Positions 12,975 through 22,140 of a stretch of 64,000 bases of DNA are shown here, in pieces. The translations under genes were made by a program, and so were the position numbers. The DNA is from Coprinellus micaceus (lineage: Eukaryota; Basidiomycota; Agaricomycetes; Agaricales; Psathyrellaceae), in the NCBI GenBank assembly GCA_951394405.1, contig OX596337.1, positions 3,720,001 through 3,784,000 of the forward strand, given 5' to 3'. Below the pieces are notes generated by a model, which was not told where the DNA came from, did no database searches, and saw nothing but the letters and a program-made list of their open reading frames with translations. Position 1 is the stretch's first letter, and each line of letters opens with the position of its first letter.

Positions 12975-13719
12975 CCTGGGAGAGGTTGGGAGTTTGAGGT
13001 CAAGTTGTTCAAGCACTGCATCCGCGCCCATCACTGGCGGCGGAGTTAAGATCAGTGGTCATGCATCTCAGTAGATAAGATTAGATTGACGCCCATTGAT
13101 GCAGTCCAACTCATCGGGAAGGTTCTGGACGTGGCACTTGTGCAGAAGCTTGACGCTGCGGGCAGTTAGGCTTTATAGGGAATTCCGACACAGCGTATCG
13201 AGTGATAACCATCATAAGATGTTCTTACAATGCGTCCAGCCTACGCCAAAACGAGCTTTACATGCACCTTGTGACAACATGGCATGGTGTCCATGCTAAT
13301 GCGCCCTGGTACCATAAAACAAGCATGAAAGGGGCATTCACGTCAAAATAAATGTGAATCCTCCTTTGCCCCATGGAACCATGAAAGGAATATCCAGGTG
13401 AAAGCCAAACCAAAAGCCGACGTGACGGAGATGTAACGCTGGATGAACAGACTCTTCCTTGCTGTGCGAAGCTCATTCCCAGAATCTCCACAGCTGGCCG
13501 AAATGAATCAAAGAACCATGCCTCTTAGCTCCTCTGAAGTCGTTATCTGGAAACACACGGCCATGGTGTGGTATGAACGCAGCCACGCACTGCGCCTACA
13601 GTCTGTCTATAAGACTTTGCCAGCCCCAAAACACTCGTTCTCCTTGTTTCCTCCTTACCCTCACACAACCGCAGCACGGCTGCCCCTGGTTGACAAGAAG
13701 AAGTTCGAGTACCTGCAAC
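12975..13719. promoter_or_regulatory. divergent promoter region, aminopeptidase / GTPase 1
   Basis: This is a gene-free stretch between two outward-facing genes. A TATA-like CTATAAG at 13608-13614 lies 106 bases before the GTPase ATG. The same box at the same distance precedes the second GTPase gene (16675-16681), so it is likely functional. Confidence 0.6.
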
Positions 13720-14959
13720 ATGGGCCAAGTAGACACCGAAATAGCTACAATAGCGTACGTTTTCCGCACCATTCTGGTGTCATCGCATGGGATAACTAAG
13801 TACCTATTCCAGCGTCATGGGCGCCACTGGGAGTGGCAAGACTACTGTAGGTCCCTCCCTCAATTGTTCAATTTAGCTCCGCGGCCCGGCTGCTATGAAA
13901 TCGTGTACGGAGATGGTAGCTGCGACGGATCCGTTCGTGGTCGACGGAAGGAAGGTGGTGCTGGTGGACACACCTGGTTTCGACGATACAACAAGGAGCG
14001 ACTCCGATATTCTCAAGCTAATCGCGGGCTTTTTGTCGTCATCGTGAGTCTTCGCAGGCTGACACAGTTAATTATCCAATATCTGACGGCCCAGGAAAAT
14101 AGGTACCAGAACGGGCACAAACTTACAGGTCTCCTCTTCATCCATCGCATCTCAGACTTCCGGATGGGCGGTATCTCGCTCAAGAACTTCCGCACATTCC
14201 GAAGTCTCTGCGGTGAGCAAACCCTGCGCAACGTGGTCATCATCACAAATATGTGGGGTGAAGTCAACCCGCAGCTAGGCGAGGAACGCGAGCGCGAGTT
14301 GGCAATTCAAGACGACTTCTTTAAGCCAGCTTTGGATAAAGGTGCCAAGATGATGAGGCATCACAATACCTTGGAGTCTGCGCAAGAGATCATTCGCCAC
14401 TTACTGCGGAACAACCCGATGGCGCTCCAGATCCAGAGGGAGATCGTTGAGGAGAACAAGGACGTGTCGCAGACTGCAGCTGCTGAAGAGATTGAGCGGG
14501 AGTTGAGGGCTGAGAGGGAGAGGCTGAGGATTGAGGCTGAGAGAGTCAAACGAGAGGCGGAAGGTATGTCGGTTTTTAAATTCGGCATCTCTGGCGCTCG
14601 CCCTTATGACCTTTGCAGCAGCGGCACGTGCCAGAGAAGAGGAACTGCGCAGGCAGCGAGAAGAAGCAGCGAGGCACAGGCAAGCAGAACTCAATAGGAT
14701 TGCAGCCGAGCAAAGGCGGGTCCAAGAGCAGACGGAACGTGAACGACGTGAGATGGAGCAACGCATGCGGGAACAAGAGGAAGCGAGAAGGCGTGAACAA
14801 GAACGCATCCAAAGAGAGCACCAGGCGAACTTGGAGATAGAGCGAAGGCAGGCCGAAGAGGCGAGGAGGATACAGGCGGAGCATGAGAGGGCCCTGGCGG
14901 CGCTCGTCCAGTCGGCGGGGAGGAGGAGGCGTAAAAGGGGAACATGCGCAATCCAGTAG
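13720..14959 (+). CDS. P-loop GTPase with coiled coil and CaaX box, copy 1 (altered G domain)
   Basis: Five exons (13720-13754, 13813-13846, 13877-14043, 14103-14563, 14619-14959) can be joined in frame to 345 residues. The Walker A GATGSGKTT and the DTPGFDD G3 motif are present, then a conserved HRISDFRMGG segment, TNMW in the G4 place, a long Arg/Glu-rich coiled coil and a C-terminal Cys-Ala-Ile-Gln. Compared with copy 2, a deletion has removed the normal exon-3 acceptor and the residues straight after the P-loop (FINLVSGSG...DSL). Only an upstream TTTAG acceptor keeps the frame, replacing helix 1 by about nine unrelated residues. The family is an expanded AIG1/septin-like GTPase group in Agaricomycetes (from memory). 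This copy may be inactive, or may bind nucleotide differently. Confidence 0.75.
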
Positions 14960-15774
14960 ACCATTACAGGTAGGGTCAGATGGTGTGTATATATTCGAGC
15001 TGTGCTTGGCTGCGCTTGATATGCTGGGATCACGAATCCCGTTCTCCTTGACGGCTGTTCACCAGAGATTCGTCTGTAGTATTGTTAGGATCTTCGACCT
15101 GTATCATTGTACATCACATATATGCAGATTTATTTATCTATAACCTCAGTCGTGGCGTCGTCAGTGCAGAGATGGTGGAGGGGAAATTGTCTTTTAAGGG
15201 TCCCCTCTTCCTCTCTCGAGATTCGTACACAACGGCGGAATTGCGAATCCGAGATATATGTAGCAGCGGTGCAGCACATATACGGCCTCTTGCACATCTC
15301 CTCCCCCTGTTCCTTTCTTGCCCCATCCATGATCGCTATCCCGCTTAAGGGTGTTCGGGTTCCTGCCGATGCTCATGCTGGCTGTTCACGTCGCTTTGGA
15401 GGGATATGGTAGCCGCCGTTTGCACGACGAGGGTGCGACCATTTCCCGTCTGGTCTCTGCATCATTGAGAACCTATTCTCAGAAGGGGATAAGAATAACA
15501 GAGTTAGCCCCCCAGAAAGCCCACTGCCCCTCGGGTGTGACCCTCCATCGAGTCCGCTGGCGTCGTTGCGGTGCGACCCAGTGAGGCCGTCGTCGCCGAG
15601 GGCGCAAAAATACAACATCCTTATGGGTTCAGCCCGTGGCCATGACCTATATTAGGGGCTCTCCGTGCTATGTGACGACACTTGAATGCCATTTTAATTA
15701 TCGGGAGCCGCCAAGAAGTCGCGACGCGTTTGAGAAAGTGTGGTGGCTGGAAGTTGGCAATTTTAAACGGGTCT
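14960..15774. other. downstream flank of GTPase 1
   Basis: No gene is recognised. The stretch matches the flank of copy 2 (18095 onward) through scattered blocks as part of the tandem duplication. Short open frames here are not shared with the second copy and look accidental. Confidence 0.5.
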
Positions 15775-15904
15775 TGTTCAACGCGCAAAGTGACGTGAAG
15801 CGTGTGCTTGGGGTTCTTCGCGACAAATTCAGAGGTATCCGGGGAAGGAGAAGGAAAGGCATCCTGGGAGAGGTTGGGAGTTCGAGGTCGAGTTGTTCAA
15901 GGGG
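15775..15904 (-). pseudogene. aminopeptidase first-exon fragment
   Basis: This copies part of the methionine aminopeptidase first exon (12885-12990 region), recognisable by AAGTGACGTGAA, CGTGTGCTTGG and GAGGTTGGGAGTT. No catalytic part follows, so it is a footprint of the duplication breakpoint. Confidence 0.8.
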
Positions 15905-15912
15905 ACGCTGAA

Positions 15913-16370
15913 TAGGGCTCGGTGAGTATTGGGCTGTTTCTCACATGCGTTAGCAATCCCTGTTAATAACACGTTAATAACCCGTTACTAGCAAAGGCCA
16001 AGTTGAAGGCCAAAAAATCGGTGTGAGCAAAGGTTAGGAACCCGAGAGCACTCAGCACCATTCCTGCTCAAAGGATACCCTCACCCGTCTCGGAGCATCC
16101 CCCAGGACCCCAAACTTGGGTTCAGACCCAGTTGACAGAACACCTTCGTACGTTCCAGACCCGGAGGGGCCGACCCAGGTGATTAGTTTGCTCACAGTGA
16201 AATCGATTCTAACAGACGTTAATGATCATTTCTCACAAAACTCACCTGTTATTAACAGAGTAGTTACTAACCGTTACTAACTGCTACTAACACGCGTTAA
16301 CAACCCCTCTCTGGACAAAAGGTTAGTAACAAATGTTAGCTATCCGGGTTTCATTTCTCACCGAGCCCTA
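15913..16370. mobile_element. 458-bp non-autonomous TIR element (hAT-like MITE)
   Basis: The ends are perfect 14-bp inverted repeats: TAGGGCTCGGTGAG at 15913-15926 and its complement CTCACCGAGCCCTA at 16357-16370. The element is flanked by the identical octamer ACGCTGAA at 15905-15912 and 16371-16378, an 8-bp target-site duplication. An 8-bp duplication and TAGGG-type ends are typical of hAT transposons. The sub-terminal regions carry many copies of GTTAATAAC/GTTACTAAC-type motifs in both orientations, as expected of transposase-binding sites. No transposase frame is inside, so it must have been moved in trans. The matching region of unit 1 lacks it, which shows it inserted after the duplication or in this copy only. 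Confidence 0.92.
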
Positions 16371-16674
16371 ACGCTGAAGCCCTCTGACCCGCCATGCGTC
16401 ACTGCTCAGACTGGCGGAGTTAAGATCAACGACCACGAGACCCACCTGATAAGATTAGATTGACGCCCATTGACGCAGTCACAGTCATCGAGAGTATTCT
16501 ACAAGCGGCACTTACGTAGAACCTTCATTCTCACTCCCAGAATCTCCACAACTGGCCGAGGAGATGAATGAAAGAACCGTGCCACCTGTCGACTTTGGAG
16601 TCGTTATCTGTCAACGCACGGCCACGGTGTGGGGCGAACGCAGGGCTCGGCCACGTGCTGTGCCCACAGCCTGT

Positions 16675-16681
16675 CTATAAG
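16675..16681 (+). promoter_or_regulatory. TATA-like box of GTPase 2
   Basis: CTATAAG lies 106 bases before the ATG at 16787. The same element at the same spacing precedes copy 1. Confidence 0.5.
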
Positions 16682-16786
16682 AATGTCCAGACCCAAAACA
16701 CGCGTTCTTCTGCTTTCCTCCTTACCCTCACCCCACCGCAGCACGTCTGCCCTTGGTTGACGAGAAGGAGTTCAAGTACCGGCACC

Positions 16787-18094
16787 ATGGGTCAAGTAGA
16801 CACTGAGACCGCTACAATCGCGTACGCTTTTCGCACCATTCTGGCCTCGTCTGATAGGAGAACTAAGCACAACCTCCAGCGTCATGGGCGCCACTGGAAG
16901 TGGAAAGACCACTGTAGGTTACTCCGTTTAATTATTCGGTTTAGCTCCGCGACTCTGTCCTTCAGGTTACTAACTTCGTGGCTATGTAGTTCATCAACCT
17001 CGTCTCGGGCTCCGGCCTGAAGACTAGCGATAGCCTGAGGTCGTGTACAGAGACGGTAGCTGCGACGGATCCGTTCGTCGTTGACGGAAGGAAGGTCGTG
17101 CTGGTGGACACGCCTGGCTTCGACGATACGACTAAAAGCGACTCCGATATCCTCAAGCTAATCGCAGGCTTCTTATCTGCATCGTGAGCTTTTGCGGGCT
17201 AAATGCAACTAAAGGCCCTGTAATTAACCATTTCAAAAATAGGTATCAGAACGGGCATAAGCTCACAGGCCTGCTCTTCATTCATCGCATCTCCGACTTC
17301 CGGATGGGCGGTATCTCACTCAAGAACTTCCGCACGTTCCGAAGTCTCTGCGGCGAACAAACCCTGCGCAACGTGGTCATTATCACAAACATGTGGGGCG
17401 AAGTCAACCCGCAGCTAGGCGAGGAGCGCGAGCGCGAACTAGCGAATCAAGACGACTTCTTCAAGCCAGCTTTGGATAAAGGTGCCAAGATGATGAGGCA
17501 CCATAATACCCTAGAATCCGCACATGAGGTTATTAGGCACCTGCTGAGGAATAATCCGATGGCGCTTCAGATTCAAAGGGAGATAGTCGAAGAGCATAGA
17601 GACGTGTCGCAGACTGCGGCTGCGGAAGAGATTGAGCGTGAGTTGAAGGCAGAGCTGGAGAGGCAGAGAATCGAGGCAGAGCGGGTCAAACGAGAGATGG
17701 AAGGTATGTCGGGTTCCAGAGTCTCTTGATACTCGCGCTGATAGGCCGTGTAGAAGCTGCACGTGCGAGAGAAGAGGAATTGCGCAGACAGCGAGAAGAA
17801 GAAGCGAGGCGCAGGCAGGCCGAGCTCGACAGGATTGCGGCCGAGCAAAGGCGGGTTCAGGAGCAGTTGGAACGCGAACGACGTGAGATGGAGCAGCGCA
17901 TGCGCGAGCAGGAGGAAGCGAGAAAACGTGAAGAGGAGCGCATCCATAGAGAGAACCAGGAGCGACTGGAGAGAGAGCGAAGGCAAGCCGAGGAGGAGGC
18001 AAGGAGAAGGCATGAGGAGCATGAAAGGTTGCAGAGGGAGCTTGAGTGGCAGAGGAGGCGTCATCGCGACAGCGGAGGTTGCTCCATCCAGTAG
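16787..18094 (+). CDS. P-loop GTPase with coiled coil and CaaX box, copy 2 (complete)
   Basis: Five exons (16787-16821, 16880-16913, 16990-17183, 17243-17703, 17754-18094) give 354 residues. G1 is GATGSGKTT (residues 15-23), G3 is DTPGFDD (63-69), and TNMW stands where TKxD/NKxD is usual for guanine specificity. Residues about 220-345 form a highly charged coiled coil rich in Arg, Glu and Gln. The last four residues are Cys-Ser-Ile-Gln, a farnesylation-type CaaX box, and the first residues MGQVDT fit the N-myristoylation pattern MGxxxT. Together these suggest a membrane-anchored, oligomerising GTPase resembling AIG1/GIMAP proteins; the function is unknown. The G domain is intact, unlike copy 1. 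Confidence 0.88.
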
Positions 18095-18973
18095 ACCATC
18101 CCGGGTAGGCCAGATGGTGCGTATAACTCGAGCTGTGCTTGGCTGCGCCTGACTCCTAGGATCATGAATCCCTTTCTCCTATATGATCATTCAGTAGAGA
18201 CTCGTCTGTATTATTGTTAGGATCCCCGACTTGAGACTGTACATCGCCTCAGATATGCACACTTCTTTATCTATGACTCCAGTCGTTGCGTCGTCAGTCC
18301 AGAGGAGATCGAGGGACTTTACCTGTTATGGGCACCATCCTTCCCTTTCAGTATTTGTGCAGGGTCTGAGCGGAATGCCAATCGGACATAGAGCAGCGGT
18401 GCAGGACATATATAGCCTCTACCCTCTGTTGTTCTCCACATCGTTTCTCTCCCCGCCTCCATGATCATCATCCCGCCTAAGGGCGTTCGCGTTCCTGATG
18501 CCCAAGCGAGTCACTTGGGTCACTTTGGAAGGATATGGTAGCCCCCGTTTGTAGAACGGCGGTGCGATTATTGGCCGCCTGGTCTCTGCATTATCGGGGA
18601 CCGGTTCTCGAAGGTGAGCAGACATAAGAACAAACTTCACCTTTAATTCACTGCCAGGAAGCTCACTGGATTTCGGGGTCTCCCCTGCTCCTCTTCGCCT
18701 AGCTCCTCCGGCGATCTTCCTCACCCTTCCTCAGGATATACGCTACTAGGCGAGATAGGGGGAGCTCTGAGCGAGGCCTGTCGGATGTTTCTCGAAGGTT
18801 GACGCTTTGCGATGCCATCCTGCGCCGAAGTACCTCAGTCTGAATCGCCTCATTTGTCGTGTACGAAGGAGTGTCTTGGTCAGGTCTCTTCAAATGTATC
18901 CGACCAAACCTGTGTGCAGCGCCTCCGAATGGGTTGAACACCGAGAGCTTCGACACCGACTCTTGGTGAGGGT
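18095..18973. other. downstream flank of GTPase 2
   Basis: No gene is seen. The first 600 bases correspond to the flank of copy 1; the rest is unique and should hold the promoter of the next gene. Confidence 0.5.
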
Positions 18974-20660
18974 ATGGGTCCAAGTGTGCCCAGTGTCGCA
19001 CTGATTAGATCCCACGATGACCAAACAATGGCCCTGGTTGATTCACAGGCTGCATCACAACTCCGACTCGAACTTCCACCTTGTCTGGTCCAACCTCTCT
19101 TGTTACTGGACCCTCAGCCTGCGAATTATCTACAAGGTCCTCAAGACACATACATACCCTACGGTTCCCCCTATTCGGCTCCTCATGCATCAATGGACCC
19201 TGTCGAACAACGCCCACAGTCCAAGTCTCCTTTCCCGCCATCCGAAGGCGAGGTGGTTCGAATGCTTAACGGCCTTATGACCTCATTACATCTCCCCATT
19301 TCCATCTTATCGGTCACAGACCTCACCCCATCCCTCCTCTTAGCTACTCTGGAGTCGTTATTGGGCCAGAAACTGCCTATACCCTCTACCCCGAACCACC
19401 CAAACAACGGCTACTCTGGGGGCAGTATCCTCAAAGTCCAGAAGGTTAAGCTCTTCTTGGGCGTCCTTGAAACTGATATACTCCAAGAAGATGTTGGTTT
19501 GAGCAAGATTAATCCACGGAGGCTCGCTACTGGAGAGTGGCCTGAAGCGTTCTTCGTTGCGAGGGTGTTGTGCATGGTGGGATTGAGGTCGGGGTTGATT
19601 CCGGGTACGAGTTCGTCCAGGTTTGAAGGGATGAAGGAGAAGAGGAGTACTAGTCCGAGAGTAAACCCCAGACGTTTGAGGAAGACGTGGTCGGATCCGT
19701 CGACCTCCATAACGAAGCCAGCCAGCCACCGACTTTCTCCCTCACCACAACCGTCGCGGTATCCAACTCCAGAACTCGATACCACATGCGTATTCTACGC
19801 CCCGTCTTCCACGAACACTCGCGACACGCGCATCATGACATCCCTCTTCGACGACCATAGCCTCGGGGATAACTCTCGCGCCACCAGCCCCGACCCAGGT
19901 TCTCCACCAGAGAAACAGACGCGATACGAACCTTCATTCCGCGTAGATAACGCACCAACACCTTCCTCGGTGGCACTAAGCTTCGACCCACCGTTCCAGA
20001 GTCCTCCACTACCGAGGCGAACAGTCGACCACGGCCATTCTTCATCCCTCTTGCTTTCCATCGACGGCGAGTCAGCAGTTTCTCCTCGACGGAAGAAACG
20101 TCGCGAACGCGCTGCAACGTCCCCAGCGCCATCGGCTTACACTTTAAAAAGACACGATGAGGCTTGCAATACCGTCGCGTCATCCTCCACCCCGTCTTCC
20201 TCATCACATCTCGACATCGAGTCTGACTATGACTTCCACCCTCATAGTGTCCCAGTACGTTACTCTGGGTACATCGAGCGAGTAGACGAGGATTCGGAGA
20301 TTGCGTCTTACGAGCATAGCCGGTCGTTCAGCCTTAGCGCGTCGTCGCCTCGTTCGCCTCCGGGGTTGGATGAGGAAGTGGGGGATTCGAATGGCTCCAT
20401 ATTGAGAGGGTTGGATGGGGACGGAAAAGAGGATACTGGGGTGTTGAGCGGAAGTTTGGGGAGTAGTTCTCGTGGATATGGGGATGGGGTGAGTGCTTTT
20501 CGATTGGTGGTGCTCAGAGGATGGGAGAGCTGAAGTCCTGAAACAGGATAGAACGTCTCGGACAATTGCCGCAATTCACGAGGAGTATGAGAGGACGCTC
20601 AAGTTGCTTGATGAGCGGACCAAGCTTTTGCAGGAATTGGCGGACTTGAGGGTTTCGTAA
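18974..20660 (+). CDS. DUF5745-like protein with disordered C-terminal half
   Basis: Two exons (18974-20488, 20547-20660) give up to 542 residues; in-frame ATGs at 19028 and about 19192 are alternative starts. The N-terminal third (about residues 80-210) has a compact helical region, VVRMLNGLMTSLHLPISI, TPSLLLATLESLLGQKLPIP, VQKVKLFLGVLETDIL and a following INPRRLATGEW. This resembles the fungal DUF5745 domain as I remember it. The rest is Ser/Pro-rich and probably disordered, with basic patches (RRKKRRER). The last exon encodes a short amphipathic helix with coiled-coil character (IHEEYERTLKLLDERTKLL). The function of the family is unknown. Confidence 0.75.
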
Positions 20661-22140
20661 CATTCGTAGGTTGCTGTTGCGGACCGGAGCGAGGGCACGT
20701 CTGATGGAATACAGTGCTCCCTTAAAGATCCGCCCCGAAGAATCGGAGGCGTCTGTGGCTTTGCGAGGCACCGAGTAACTGCCTTGGTGAGTTTACTATC
20801 CAATGGACTTGCTCAGCTAGTTTGACGTCATGGTGACAGCACGGTGAATACCGTCGCTCTGCCCGTGGGGCGACGTACTCTTCAGAATTTCACCCACCTT
20901 TATGGGCGACGAAAGACACTCATGTCACGTACGCATGATCGAGGGTTAGGTGAGTCTCTCCGATCCCGGTCAAACCGCGTTCTAATTGCTGCTGCTTTGT
21001 AGATCTCTTGGCCATTTCCGAGGCTCTACAGCTTGATCTATAAGGATATTATATCTGCATATCTACATATGCACCTGGTGTTATGGATGGAGAACAAGGG
21101 ACCTTAGGTTTCTGCTGGACCTCACGAGATTTTGGGCAAGTGCCGATTCGCCATGCTTGTTTGTACGCGCCTTCTTTTGTTTGTACACGACATTCTCTTG
21201 CTTGCGCGGATGCAGTGTATTGGCTTTCAGACTTATTCCAACAACAAAATCACGGTTTGTACCGCCTTCAAGAGATCGAATTCTCGTTCATCCTTCAAGA
21301 AAAATGACGGCAATCAATAACCCTGCGAGACCTGTCAAGGTACGCCCTTGTCCTGAGCATTTCGCCTCATTTCGAGTCAAAGCGATGCAGGTTAGACTGT
21401 GAGGAAGGGCATTCCCTTCCAACCCCCTTTCCAGTGGAGGGTCCCACTACCCTGGATCTTCGGGCTCTCCGGACGATCGCGTTTTCAGTCAGGGATGGCG
21501 CGAGGAGGGCGCTCGATCGACACTAACTTGACAGTCGGCTCGTAAGCGCCTGAGGGCCTGTCAGGTGGCGTGGGCGTCTATAGTTCCAGCGAGCCTCGGG
21601 CTGTTTTCGCGACTTTCAGTCGACTCTCCTCGCAAAGGCGAAGCCGCTTAGACATCTTCCCCTGCTTATGCCATCACCACGGCCAGCTGGCTCTCAGGGA
21701 TGGGCAACGAGGTTGGAACATGCACCGTTCCTTCGATTTCCGGGCGATGCGCCTCGAGGTCTCACTTGAGAGTGTTTTCTCCAAGCTGCCAGTCAAGAAA
21801 CAGCCACCGTCCGTCCGCCCCTCAATTCATTTCCCTGTCTCCTGTCGTCCGGCTCGAATGGGAATGCGGGGAATGAATTGGAAAGAATGGCTTGGCGAGC
21901 GCGGAACATGCACGCAAGGACCGTTGACGATCCAGTTTGGGAATCCGGCCATCCAACGCGGGACAACACCCACAGGTCCTGGGGTATAAAACCTGCCCAA
22001 GGTTGTGAGTTGAACTCCATCCTCTGGCATCCGTCCCTTCTTTGGTGAGTCTCCCCATCCCCTCTATTATCCCCCACGTTGCTGACTTTTTCCTCCGCTG
22101 ATAGCCAGGAGTTCAACGGACGACCTCAACGACCTCCGTC
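20661..22140. other. 1.5-kb intergenic region
   Basis: No gene is recognised on either strand. Short frames at 21083-21400 have no family features. The right end is the promoter of the secreted protein. Confidence 0.5.
21985..21991 (+). promoter_or_regulatory. TATA box (TATAAAA)
   Basis: A consensus TATAAAA lies 150 bases upstream of the ATG at 22141. It fits a strongly expressed gene, in line with the codon bias of that frame. Confidence 0.6.

Larger units (their letters stand above)
12880..15560. repeat. tandem duplication, unit 1 (aminopeptidase 5' end plus GTPase gene)
   Basis: This block can be aligned with 15775-18700 in the same orientation. Shared parts, in order, are the aminopeptidase exon-1 coding sequence, the inter-gene promoter with GGCGGAGTTAAGATCA and ATAAGATTAGATTGACGCC, the whole GTPase gene and several hundred bases of its 3' flank, including CTGTGCTTGGCTGCGC and GGTCTCTGCAT. 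Because the aminopeptidase gene is complete only here, this unit sits in the original place. Unit 1 also has about 320 bases (13151-13473) with no counterpart in unit 2, bounded by GAAGCT on both sides. Confidence 0.85.
15775..18700. repeat. tandem duplication, unit 2
   Basis: This is the second copy of the block at 12880-15560. It begins inside the aminopeptidase first exon, so the gene is truncated here, continues with the promoter and GTPase copy 2, and fades out near 18700. A transposable element at 15913-16370 interrupts it. The offset between the two GTPase start codons is 3067 bases, of which 466 are the element and its extra target-site copy. Confidence 0.85.
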
